The notes below the pieces were generated by a model. The model was not told the origin of the DNA, searched no databases, and saw nothing but the letters and a program-made list of their open reading frames with translations. 25,377 nt of DNA from an uncultured Desulfuromonadales bacterium. GTDB taxonomy: Bacteria; Desulfobacterota; Desulfuromonadia; Desulfuromonadales; Geopsychrobacteraceae. Every line of letters begins with the position of its first letter. Position 1 is the first letter of the stretch. The DNA lies in contig CALZHQ010000037.1 in assembly GCA_945787295.1 (NCBI GenBank), positions 1 through 25,377 on the forward strand, written 5' to 3'. This document shows positions 14,341-22,460 of the stretch, piece by piece. A program made the position numbers and the translations under genes.

Positions 14341-15091
14341 TTGCTCTCCTGCGACCAGCCTTGACCTTAAGATGTTCTTCGTAGTTGACTACCCCCTGGG
14401 GTGTGGACAAGGAAAAATAGTTGCGTCGGGGGATCTGATAAACGCCGATTTTTTTCTGCGCCAGAATCATTTCATTGTAGCTGGGGCAGACGTAAAAGCC
14501 GCCTTCAACATTGGCGTCCTTGATGATCATGTTCATGGCAGCGCTAACAAAATCCTCGCCCCGGGTAAAGTAGTAGGCACCCACCGTCGCCAGTTTGCTG
14601 ATCGGTCGTTTTTCCGCTGCCTCGACAACCAGGCCACTGTCATCGCATCTGACATAGGACCAGCGTGGATGGACCCCCTCAAAAACGATCAGTCCGCCAT
14701 CCAGCTCCTGTCGCTGAAACTCGCCAATCGCCTCGGCAATTTTTAATTCGCCGGCGATGTCCCCATTGAGGATCAGCAACGGGTCGCTGTTGTTGATCTG
14801 TTCGACCGCCAGCAATGCAGTACAGGCCGCACCGGCGGTAGGCGAAGAAACTTTGATAATCTGCGCTTCCGGCAGCAGCAGTTGAATGACCGCGCCCGTG
14901 TGATAACGACTGTCTTCATCAGAATTCAGGGCAAAGATGAACTGGTTCCCGTTGTCCTGGAGTTGTTTTAAGCCATCGATGAAATGCTCCACCAGTGGCA
15001 TGCCGTTGAGTTCAATCAGGTTTTTCGGGTAGCTGTAACCAGCCTCGCGGAACTTTTCGCTGCTACCGGCCATCAGAACCAGAATATTCAT
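14327..15091 (-). CDS. Nucleotidyltransferase paralogue with variant signature loop
   Basis: This 254-residue protein is a clear paralogue of the enzyme at 13257-14009, sharing a TxGAACTxLLA block, WSYVR, ATVGxYxxxxGxDF and the FYVxPxYNEM region. The family loop GxGxRF is replaced by GSSEKF (residues 9-14), so the catalytic arginine position is a lysine. The PKP after the loop is PKN (K23, N24). The metal aspartate D111 in LNGD is kept. It may use another substrate or have lost nucleotidyl transfer and act as a regulator or partner of its paralogue. The start overlaps the HAD gene stop as ATGA, and an AAAGGGAA ribosome site precedes it. Confidence 0.77.
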   Translation of the reverse strand: MNILVLMAGSSEKFREAGYSYPKNLIELNGMPLVEHFIDGLKQLQDNGNQFIFALNSDEDSRYHTGAVIQLLLPEAQIIKVSSPTAGAACTALLAVEQINNSDPLLILNGDIAGELKIAEAIGEFQRQELDGGLIVFEGVHPRWSYVRCDDSGLVVEAAEKRPISKLATVGAYYFTRGEDFVSAAMNMIIKDANVEGGFYVCPSYNEMILAQKKIGVYQIPRRNYFSLSTPQGVVNYEEHLKVKAGRRRANDES

Positions 15092-15723
15092 GCCATTTCC
15101 CTTTCACAGCGCTGGATATTTTCGACAATCGCCTGGTAGGTCACGTCGTGAACCGACTGCACCACCATCAGGTGGGCTCCGGCGGCTTTAGCGGAAGCGA
15201 TGCCATTTTCATTATCTTCAACTACCAGACACTCCTTTGGGGTCAATCCGAGGCTGTCGATCGTTTTGGTATAAATCTCCGGATCAGGCTTCGACTTACT
15301 GACATCCTGGTTACTGAGCAACACCTCCAGATAATCGCACAATTTGGCCTTGTCCATCATGCTGACGACACTCTTTCGCACCGAGTTGGAGGCGACCGCC
15401 AGTTTGTAGCCATCGGCCTTAAGCCGGGAGAGGGCATATTCGTGGAGGAAGGTCGGTTTGCATTTGGCGTTGACGATCTCCATGGTATAGACCTGCTTGA
15501 GCTGATTGAGGAAACCATGCAAGGCTCGTGGCAGGCCGCGCTCCAGGGAAAGCATCTCCAGCTTGCGCGAGGTCGGTAGACCATCGTAGGTCACCAGATG
15601 TTCATAGCGGCTGATTTCAAAACCGAACAGGGACAGGGCTTTATTGAGGGCTTCATAATGCCAGTCCTTGGCATCGATCAGCACGCCGTCCATGTCGAAA
15701 ATCACTGCCTTGATCTTAGCCAT
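15088..15723 (-). CDS. HAD-superfamily phosphatase
   Basis: A 211-residue cytosolic HAD hydrolase of the beta-phosphoglucomutase-like subgroup. All four motifs are visible: DMDGV with nucleophile D10 and acid/base D12, the serine motif VASNS, lysine in KSKPDPEIY, and the acidic VEDNENGI. A helical cap lies at about residues 17-85. The family removes phosphate from small phosphorylated metabolites or isomerises phospho-sugars. Next to nucleotidyltransferases it most likely dephosphorylates a sugar- or polyol-phosphate intermediate. It overlaps the GDPD-like gene by 8 bases and the next gene by 4, so translation is coupled throughout. AAAGGAC about 7 bases upstream is its ribosome site. Confidence 0.86.
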   Translation of the reverse strand: MAKIKAVIFDMDGVLIDAKDWHYEALNKALSLFGFEISRYEHLVTYDGLPTSRKLEMLSLERGLPRALHGFLNQLKQVYTMEIVNAKCKPTFLHEYALSRLKADGYKLAVASNSVRKSVVSMMDKAKLCDYLEVLLSNQDVSKSKPDPEIYTKTIDSLGLTPKECLVVEDNENGIASAKAAGAHLMVVQSVHDVTYQAIVENIQRCEREMA

Positions 15724-16348
15724 GAAAAAAGTCCTTTGCTCCTTGGGGAAAGTCGGTGCAGAGCATCAGTTGCTCGGCGTGATGCAGGTCGTTGGTCTGC
15801 AGAAACTGCCAGAAAGCTTCATGGGGTCTGCGGTGCAGTTCCGGTGAAACCAGGCAGACCTGTTTGCCGGCTCGCAGGTGGTTGCTGATATCTTCGGCGT
15901 CCATCCACTCCTGGTAGAAACAGTCGATCCAGACCCCGCAGGCCTGGGCGTAGCAGATCGGTTCCGGCTCGATCTCACTTTGCCGGGTAAAGACCTTAAG
16001 TCCAGAATTGAGGCAGACCAGGGTATCCGGAGCCGACATGTCGAAAACAAAATAGTTTTCAACGCTGTGCTTTTCCAATGCGGCGTTAAGCAGCTCTTGC
16101 AGGCCGTCCGCCTTGATATTCAGCGCAAGGGGATAGGCTTCCTCTGCATGCTCTTGGTATAGCTTCAGGAACTGCTCGAAACTCATGCACTCCCCTTGCG
16201 GCAGGTCATGGGCGATGACGAGCTCACCATGTTGGTCGCGCAGGTCAGTTTCCAGGCCGAAACCGGCATTGAAGGAGCGGATAAAAGCCATTTCGCTGTT
16301 TTTCTCTGCCGCTTCCAGCCAGAAGCCGCGGTGGCTGAGAATTTCCAT
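15716..16348 (-). CDS. Glycerophosphodiester phosphodiesterase-like protein
   Basis: The 210-residue product has the N-terminal half of the GDPD active site in order: HRG (H6, R7), the NS pair at 17-18 where PENT is usual, ETDLRD (E33, D35) and HD (H47, D48). GDPD enzymes hydrolyse glycerophosphodiesters to glycerol 3-phosphate and an alcohol, using a divalent metal. At 210 residues it is shorter than typical members (about 250). No signal peptide is present, so it acts in the cytosol and not on exported lipids. In this operon it may release or make a glycerol-phosphate-type building block, but that is inference. AGAGG lies about 8 bases before the ATG. The gap from the upstream gene is 16 bases. 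Confidence 0.78.
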   Translation of the reverse strand: MEILSHRGFWLEAAEKNSEMAFIRSFNAGFGLETDLRDQHGELVIAHDLPQGECMSFEQFLKLYQEHAEEAYPLALNIKADGLQELLNAALEKHSVENYFVFDMSAPDTLVCLNSGLKVFTRQSEIEPEPICYAQACGVWIDCFYQEWMDAEDISNHLRAGKQVCLVSPELHRRPHEAFWQFLQTNDLHHAEQLMLCTDFPQGAKDFFHG

Positions 16349-16364
16349 CGATTAACCTCTTGTT

Positions 16365-18425
16365 CTATCCGAGTGGCGGTATAAAGCCATCTGCCTGGGG
16401 CACAACCAGTAGTCTTTGCGCCGCATCGCTCTGTAGAAAACTGCTGAGCAGCCGTCTCTCGTCGTCGGCTTCAGCCCGGTTAGCGTCTGGCGGGACAGAA
16501 TCGCTGAAAATTATTGGATAGTGCTGTTCAACCTGTCGATAATACTCGATCAGATTGAGAATCGGGAGATATTCTTTGGACGCGAAGAAGCTGCTGGCAG
16601 AACAGTACTGGTAGGGACCCAGCTGTTCGATCTGCTGACCAATTTCGCTAACAAAGCTGGAGTACAGAATCACCAGGGTGTTAGCCGGATCCTCCTTCTG
16701 CAACAGCTCCGGAGCACAGATCTGCAAACCATCGAGCTGTTCGCCCCAGCGTTGCTGGTTGTTGTCGATCAGGTAGGCAAGCGGCTGTGGATTGTTGGCG
16801 GCGAGATTGCGGTAGACGCCGCCGGTGCCCCAGCCGATCAGCTTTTTTCCGGTTGTCGCTTGCGGGTGTTGGCTCAGCTGCAGTTCGGTATCGCGGATCC
16901 AGGTCTGGACCACGCCGTTCGGCCAGTTAAAGACCGCTTTGCTGAAAAAGTGGTAGATTGCGGCGATATCATCGCGACAGCTTACCGGCAGCTGCTTCAA
17001 CCGTTGGTAGATCAGCTGCCAGAAATCACTGAGCTTTTCGGCTGAAGCGTAGTCCTGTGGTGCGAGCCGCTGACTGCTGGTAACCAGCGGCACAGCGTTA
17101 TAGAGTTCGGCAATCCGTTGGTAATAATCGGTCCGCTTGCGTCCCAGCACCGGTTTGCAGCCACCAGGGTTCAGCTTGCTGAGCTTTTGTTGTGTTGGGC
17201 TGAGGATCGACAGGTCACGCAGCTTCTCACCGCTCGCCGTCAGCGCGTACATGCTGGTCAGCAGCAAGGGGTGTGGGGCTAAGGATTCAAAACAGGTCTC
17301 GGCGATGACCCGGTGCGGGATGCCAAGCTGCTGGGACTGCAGACCAAAAAGGATATCCTCGCACTCGGCATGGTAGAGGGACTCGTCCTGGCGGACCATG
17401 TTCCAGAGGCTTTTCTTGGTCACATAGACCCCACCACAGCAGAAGGCGGTTTCGTAGAAATCGTCATAGCGGGGGTGATAGACATTGTCCTGCTGAACCA
17501 GCCGGCTGTCGATCGCCTGCTGGAGTTTTTCGCTCTGCAGCAGCACCTGATAGTCAGGATAGCGCAGGGCGCAGCTGCGACTTTGATGCGGATAATAGGG
17601 CTCGGGAAAGGTAACAAAGGCAAAATCGCTGCCGTAGTTTTCCATCACCGTAAAGAAATCCTGCGGGAAAACAAACCGATCATGCATCAGGCAGAGATTG
17701 CTAAAGCGGGCGGTATCGACGATCAGGTTCTTTTTGCGGGTAATCCAGCCCCTAGGCTCCGGGATCTCTAGATCGATAGTGCGAATGCGGGGATCCTCCG
17801 GCAGGTTTTCCTGGGCCGGACCGCAGACAATAATCTCTCGTTCCGGCCCTGGTATTTCGAGAATGGTGCGAATCATGCGCTGGGCGTTGACCGATTGCCC
17901 GGCGGTCAGAATACCGAAGGTCCACCCGGCCTTTGCTACATCAGCACTGATATCGGCCGGGGTAACTTTTTGCCAACGCTGGCAGCCCAATGCCGCCTCT
18001 TTGGAGTCCAACCGCTTTAAGCTGGGTTGATAGTAGCCCCGTTCAAGAAAATCCTGGTGAGAGAGAGGCGTTCCCTGACAACGTTCCGGGTCATCGAGAT
18101 CGAGCCAGACTCCACCTGGCCGCAGCAGGTGGAAAATCTCCCAGAGCAGCAGCGGTGCAAAGCGCGATTGGCGCAAGCCGAGGGTAATGATCGAATCAAG
18201 CGCCTCAAAGCCGTACTTAGGACTGAAGCGGGTGAAGTTATCGACCTGTTGGTCGACTTCCAGCAACTCGAATTGCTCTTTCAGTTCTGTCGAAAGAGGT
18301 TGAAAACCGAAATAGAAGCTCGGCCCCTGGTCGGTTGCCAGATGTTCCTGCAGAATTTGGATAAGCAGCGTCTCTGGCTGTTGTTCGGCGGAAAATGCAA
18401 ACTCCGGACTCAAGTGAAGCGGCAT
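16365..18425 (-). CDS. Glycosyltransferase fusion: degenerate methyltransferase, GT and Rossmann module
   Basis: The 686-residue protein has three recognisable parts. Residues 1-150 look like the second half of a class I methyltransferase (LLLWEIFHLLRPGGVWLDLD), but the SAM-binding glycine loop is not evident. Residues about 168-400 look like a GT-A glycosyltransferase: WTFGILTAGQSVNAQRMI from 168, a KKN motif, LMHDRFVF with a likely metal-binding D249, and the acidic ECEDILFG (354-361). Residues 526-605 are a Rossmann-like module (GKKLIGWGTGGVY, LIDNNQQRWG) nearly matching the WavE-like protein's N-terminus. The rest is helical and unassigned. TAG of the upstream gene is followed directly by this ATG, with a G-rich ribosome site inside that gene. 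Role inferred: transfer of a sugar in the pathway of this operon. Confidence 0.68.
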   Translation of the reverse strand: MPLHLSPEFAFSAEQQPETLLIQILQEHLATDQGPSFYFGFQPLSTELKEQFELLEVDQQVDNFTRFSPKYGFEALDSIITLGLRQSRFAPLLLWEIFHLLRPGGVWLDLDDPERCQGTPLSHQDFLERGYYQPSLKRLDSKEAALGCQRWQKVTPADISADVAKAGWTFGILTAGQSVNAQRMIRTILEIPGPEREIIVCGPAQENLPEDPRIRTIDLEIPEPRGWITRKKNLIVDTARFSNLCLMHDRFVFPQDFFTVMENYGSDFAFVTFPEPYYPHQSRSCALRYPDYQVLLQSEKLQQAIDSRLVQQDNVYHPRYDDFYETAFCCGGVYVTKKSLWNMVRQDESLYHAECEDILFGLQSQQLGIPHRVIAETCFESLAPHPLLLTSMYALTASGEKLRDLSILSPTQQKLSKLNPGGCKPVLGRKRTDYYQRIAELYNAVPLVTSSQRLAPQDYASAEKLSDFWQLIYQRLKQLPVSCRDDIAAIYHFFSKAVFNWPNGVVQTWIRDTELQLSQHPQATTGKKLIGWGTGGVYRNLAANNPQPLAYLIDNNQQRWGEQLDGLQICAPELLQKEDPANTLVILYSSFVSEIGQQIEQLGPYQYCSASSFFASKEYLPILNLIEYYRQVEQHYPIIFSDSVPPDANRAEADDERRLLSSFLQSDAAQRLLVVPQADGFIPPLG

Positions 18426-20669
18426 CTATCCCCCCTGCGGTTGCCGGGCCATCAGGTCGCCTTCGGCAAGATCAGAAATCGTGGAAATCGAACGAAATTG
18501 TTCCAGGGACGGCAGCAGCCCGAATAGCAAGGCATCGCTCAAGTCGCCATAGCGGCCGATCTCTTCCAGACTCTGCAGCAGGCTCAACGATTCGCAAAAG
18601 AGTTGGCCCGTATTGAATTCAGAAGAGGAGATAGCCTTTTCTTCCCCCCGCTGGATCTTTAGTAGTGTCTCAAGTGGCAGATAATCGCCAACCAACGTCT
18701 GCTCACCAGCGCTACTGAGCCGATAAATCGGCTTGACCCGCGCTGGTTTCTGCTCGACCAGCAACAGGCCTGCCTCAGGAATTGGAGCCTCCAATTCGGG
18801 CAGGTCAGAAATTGCCTCTTGTGTCATTACTAACAGGGGGTGGGAATGAAAAGTAGCGGCGGGCAGTTCTTGCTCGAGTTGCTGCAATAAATGACTCAGT
18901 TCGCTGATCGAACCAGGACGAACCAGGTTGGGAATCCCTTTGATATAACCGCGCTTGACTGCGGCAAAGGAATTGGCCGGAGCCAAGCGATCCCAAAGCC
19001 CGCGGGCGGCGATCAGCCTGGTTTCCGGAAGTGCTGGCGCCCTTTCTGGCTCTTGCTGGTACAGCCTGACAATCTTCTGCGGCTCGCAGCCCATCCCGCT
19101 CAGCTGTTGATACATCGCCTGCTCGTGACTCTGAGAAGAGATGATCAGCAGATCGAGATTCAATTCGTTGATCATCCGTGGCGGCAGAATTTCGATCCCC
19201 ATGAAGGGATCGCCCCAGCGCGGCAGATTGTTATCGAACAGGGCCACCGGCTGAAGTTCGGCAAGTTCGGTGGCCTGCAGTAGCCATTCGGTGTGGCCGC
19301 CCGCGCCAAAGATCCCTACCCGCAGGTTTTTGCCGAGCGATTCTTTAACCAGTTTGTCAATCTTCTCCCGCACCTCTGGCGCGAGCTTTTTTAGGGCATG
19401 GATGCGGTTATGCCATTGGAGAACCCGCTGGTAGTCGACCCCTTTGAGCAGGCCCCGCTCGAAAATCTTGCGGATATGAAAGCGTTCCGCAGTCAGCGGT
19501 TTCGGCAGCAGCTGGTGCTCCTGGCAATAGTCATACAGGGGCGTCCCCGGAAAGGGGGAGCAGACATTGACGAAGACCAGCTCCGGATCGGAGTGTTTGA
19601 TAAATTCGAAGGTCAGGCGCCGGTCCTCCTCGGTTTCGGTCGGAATCCCGAGGATGGTCATCGCCGCGGTGCGCAGTCCATATTTATGACAGAGTTCTAC
19701 GGCCGCGCGGGCCTTGTCGATGCTCAGGTCCTTGTTGACAAACTCGAGCATACGCGGCGAACCCGATTCAAAGCCGAACCAGATCAGTGCGCCGCCCTCA
19801 AATTGAGAGAGCAGCCGGGCGGTCTCTTCGTTGAAGGTGTCCGGACGGTCTTGGATGCTGACCTGGATCTTCGGGAAGCGTTCCAGGATCTGTTCCAGCA
19901 GGGCATTGAATCTTTTGCGGTCGGCGGTGGCGTTAACATCGAGAAAGTTCAAGCTGGCAAATTCAAAATGGCGATAGGCGAATTCCAGCTCATACAGGAT
20001 GTGTGCATTGGTGCGGAACAGCAACTGCGGATAAAATTCGGTCTGCCCGGAGACGCAGTAGCTGCAGCGACCGAAACAGCCGCGTGCCGCTTCGATCGAA
20101 TAGCACTGCCGGTATTTGTGCAGCCATTCGGTGAAAAAGTGCGGCATCGGCAAACTGTCGAGATCCTCGACCGCTTCGCCCTGGATGAACTTGGGAAAAT
20201 CCTCCCCCCGCACAAGACCTGTGACCAGCCATGGCAGACTAATCTCACCATCACCGCTGATGACGTGATCCCAACAGGGCAGGTCGAAATCGTCCGGGGC
20301 GACGCTGGCATGAATGCCGCCAGCTACGGTGGTTTTGCCGAACCCTTTGGCCAGCTCAGCCACCCGGCAGGCGATATTGAAGCTGGGGGTCTGCACGGTA
20401 ATGGCTACTATCTGGGAGGTTGAGGCCATCAGCCGGTCGATTAGCACCTGCTCCGATTCCAGCTGCCGCAGATCGAGCAGCTCCATCTCGCCGCCGGCCT
20501 GTTTGATACAACCAGCCAGCAGGGCCAAACCGTAGATCGGCCAGGATTCAGTGTCCTCCAGCGGGGCCTCATTGCTGAAGGAGTTGTAACCGTTACAGCA
20601 GATCCCCGGATAAACGAGAGTCACTGCCGGACAGGCGTTCAGTTGATCTGTTTTTGCATTGCTGCTCAT
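18426..20669 (-). CDS. B12-binding-type radical SAM protein with extra C-terminal domain
   Basis: The 747-residue product begins with a cobalamin-binding-like Rossmann domain (about 10-150: TLVYPGI, PIYGLALLAG, VAGGIHASVAP) that lacks the DxHxxG motif. A radical SAM barrel follows, with the 4Fe-4S cluster motif C198-x3-C202-x2-C205 in ARGCFGRCSYC, then GIPTETEED and SPFPGTPLYDYC. Residues about 449-540 are the operon's shared Rossmann module (LRVGIFGAGGHTEWLL, FDNNLPRWGD). The last 200 residues match nothing I know and are absent from the paralogue at 22461-24029. The ATG at 20669 is preferred over an in-frame TTG at 20684, though neither has a strong ribosome site. Such enzymes often methylate unactivated carbons using methylcobalamin, but rearrangements and other chemistry occur. 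Confidence 0.8.
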   Translation of the reverse strand: MSSNAKTDQLNACPAVTLVYPGICCNGYNSFSNEAPLEDTESWPIYGLALLAGCIKQAGGEMELLDLRQLESEQVLIDRLMASTSQIVAITVQTPSFNIACRVAELAKGFGKTTVAGGIHASVAPDDFDLPCWDHVISGDGEISLPWLVTGLVRGEDFPKFIQGEAVEDLDSLPMPHFFTEWLHKYRQCYSIEAARGCFGRCSYCVSGQTEFYPQLLFRTNAHILYELEFAYRHFEFASLNFLDVNATADRKRFNALLEQILERFPKIQVSIQDRPDTFNEETARLLSQFEGGALIWFGFESGSPRMLEFVNKDLSIDKARAAVELCHKYGLRTAAMTILGIPTETEEDRRLTFEFIKHSDPELVFVNVCSPFPGTPLYDYCQEHQLLPKPLTAERFHIRKIFERGLLKGVDYQRVLQWHNRIHALKKLAPEVREKIDKLVKESLGKNLRVGIFGAGGHTEWLLQATELAELQPVALFDNNLPRWGDPFMGIEILPPRMINELNLDLLIISSQSHEQAMYQQLSGMGCEPQKIVRLYQQEPERAPALPETRLIAARGLWDRLAPANSFAAVKRGYIKGIPNLVRPGSISELSHLLQQLEQELPAATFHSHPLLVMTQEAISDLPELEAPIPEAGLLLVEQKPARVKPIYRLSSAGEQTLVGDYLPLETLLKIQRGEEKAISSSEFNTGQLFCESLSLLQSLEEIGRYGDLSDALLFGLLPSLEQFRSISTISDLAEGDLMARQPQGG

Positions 20670-20693
20670 GCTTGGTGGTTCCAACCTTATTGG

Positions 20694-22382
20694 TTAGGCG
20701 GTGAGTTGATAGTCGACATTGCCGGTCTTTAATTGACAGTCGTCGGCATCCTCAAACAGGGTCAGGGTTCTCTCCAACAGGCCATGCTCGCGCAGTTTGA
20801 ACTTGATCGCTTCTTTAGAATTGGCCGAGGTGTTGATGATGACATCTGGCGGATTGTCGCGCAGCCAGAGGTCGTCATGCCAGGGGATGCCGTCAATGCT
20901 TTCTGCGCGGCAATGTCCCTGGGAGGAGATAAATGCGCGAATAGAGTGGTTGCTACGCCAGAACGGGTGTTGCCGCAAGGCTTTGCAGACCCGCCGGCCG
21001 ATCATGCTGGAGCCGTACAGACAGACGGAAATGGGGGCAGCTTTTCCCAGCAGGTAGTTGGCAAGCACGACTACCAGCTGATTGACAAACTCTGCTTCAT
21101 CACTGAGTAGGGTCGCCAGACTCTGATTTCTGATCGTTGGGTTGACCAGCGAGTTTAAAAGGTGGTTCCACTGCCGGATCTGCTGATAATCGATCCCCTT
21201 GATGAAGCCGTTGTTGGTAATATTGCGCAGTTCGTACTGATCGTAGGATTCCAGCAGCGGAAGCAGGTCATGCTCCTGGCAGTACTGGTGAATGTCTGTG
21301 CCGGGAAAGGGTGCCAGAGTATTACAGTACAGATAGTAAGGTTTTATCTTGCCGATAAAATTGAAGGTGGTTTGGATCTCCGCAGCGGTTTCGGTCGGCA
21401 CGCCGATCAGGACGTTGACCCCGGAGCGCAGGTGGTATTTGTTACATAAGGCCATCGCGCGCTCAGCCTCGTCGATATTGGTGTCCTTGCGCAGAAAATT
21501 GAGCAGTCGTTTTGAGGCACTCTCAACCCCGAACCAGACCACCGCGGTCTTAAAGCGCGCCAGAATCTGCGCCGTCTCTTCGGAAAAACTATCAACCCGC
21601 TCCTGCACGGTAATCACCAGCTCGGGGTATTTGTCCGCCAGTGCGGAGAGGATTGAGTTGAAGAGCGCTTTCTTGGTCGAGGCGTTGACATCGAGAAACA
21701 GCAGATGCTGCGGCATCGAATTGCTAAAAGCAAAGTCGATCTCGCGCATGACATGGTCACGGGAGCGAAAGCGCATCTTTTTATAGAAACGTTTATCTCC
21801 GGAAATACAATAGCTGCAGCGGCCAGGGCAGCCGCGGGCCACTTCAATGGCGTATTCCTTTTCGTAAAATGGTTGCCATTGCGGGAACAGGTGGGGCAGC
21901 GGCAAAGAATCGAGATCGGCGACGATCTCTCCTTCGACCACCCGCTCCGGGCTGCACCCCTGTTCCAGAGCGTCGATCAACTCCGGCAGGGCCTGTTCCC
22001 CCTCGTTGCGGATCACATAATCCCAGTGGCAATGCTGTAAAAAATCCTCTGTTGCGATGGTCGCGTGAATGCCCCCGGCAACAGTTATTTTCCCGAATGC
22101 TTTGGCGTGTTTCGCGACCATGTCGGCGAAATCGAAACTGGGCGTCTGGACAGTCACGGCAACCAGGTCGGCGTCCGATTGTTTCAGCTGCTCCACCGCC
22201 TCCGCTTCATTCTTCTGTTGGCGAAGATCGAGCAGGTCGACCTCATGCCCCCGTTCGAGCAAGAGACTCGCCAACAGGGCGAGGCCGTAGGAGGGATGGG
22301 TGTCGGAGGCGGGAATTGCCTCTTCAGCGTAGCTGTTATAGCCAACGTGAGCAATGCCGGGATATACAAAGAGGATTTTCAT
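20694..22382 (-). CDS. B12-binding-type radical SAM protein
   Basis: The 562-residue product has the same order as its neighbours. A cobalamin-binding-like domain (about 1-140: FVYPGIAHVGYNSY, YGLALLASLL, VAGGIHATIA) has no DxHxxG. A radical SAM domain follows with C185-x3-C189-x2-C192 (ARGCPGRCSYC), GVPTETAAEI and APFPGTDIHQYC. The C-terminal Rossmann-like module (about 450-550: VCLYGSSMIGRRV, AFISSQGHC, PPDVIINTS) differs from those of the two flanking paralogues. It resembles the one in the truncated radical SAM protein at the right edge. It is the most divergent of the three B12-type genes. AAGGGAA lies 9 bases before the ATG. A 78-base gap separates it from the upstream gene, with no clear promoter or terminator. 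Confidence 0.82.
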   Translation of the reverse strand: MKILFVYPGIAHVGYNSYAEEAIPASDTHPSYGLALLASLLLERGHEVDLLDLRQQKNEAEAVEQLKQSDADLVAVTVQTPSFDFADMVAKHAKAFGKITVAGGIHATIATEDFLQHCHWDYVIRNEGEQALPELIDALEQGCSPERVVEGEIVADLDSLPLPHLFPQWQPFYEKEYAIEVARGCPGRCSYCISGDKRFYKKMRFRSRDHVMREIDFAFSNSMPQHLLFLDVNASTKKALFNSILSALADKYPELVITVQERVDSFSEETAQILARFKTAVVWFGVESASKRLLNFLRKDTNIDEAERAMALCNKYHLRSGVNVLIGVPTETAAEIQTTFNFIGKIKPYYLYCNTLAPFPGTDIHQYCQEHDLLPLLESYDQYELRNITNNGFIKGIDYQQIRQWNHLLNSLVNPTIRNQSLATLLSDEAEFVNQLVVVLANYLLGKAAPISVCLYGSSMIGRRVCKALRQHPFWRSNHSIRAFISSQGHCRAESIDGIPWHDDLWLRDNPPDVIINTSANSKEAIKFKLREHGLLERTLTLFEDADDCQLKTGNVDYQLTA

Positions 22383-22460
22383 CAGCGCAGGTTCCCTTGC
22401 GGCAAAGGAGAAAAATTGGCCAGCGACCGATCTCTGCTGAGCTGTTTGCTAGCTGTCAGA

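Noticed and set aside
13257..15091. Either nucleotidyltransferase as PseF (CMP-pseudaminate synthase)
   Set aside because: Both have the hexose-1-phosphate-type loop (MAGRGSRF or a variant of it), not the ARGGSKR-type loop of CMP-sugar synthases.
19398..20423. 341-codon open frame on the + strand, the longest antisense frame
   Set aside because: It lies wholly opposite the conserved radical SAM coding sequence, and its composition is that of a reversed codon pattern. No motif or ribosome site supports it.
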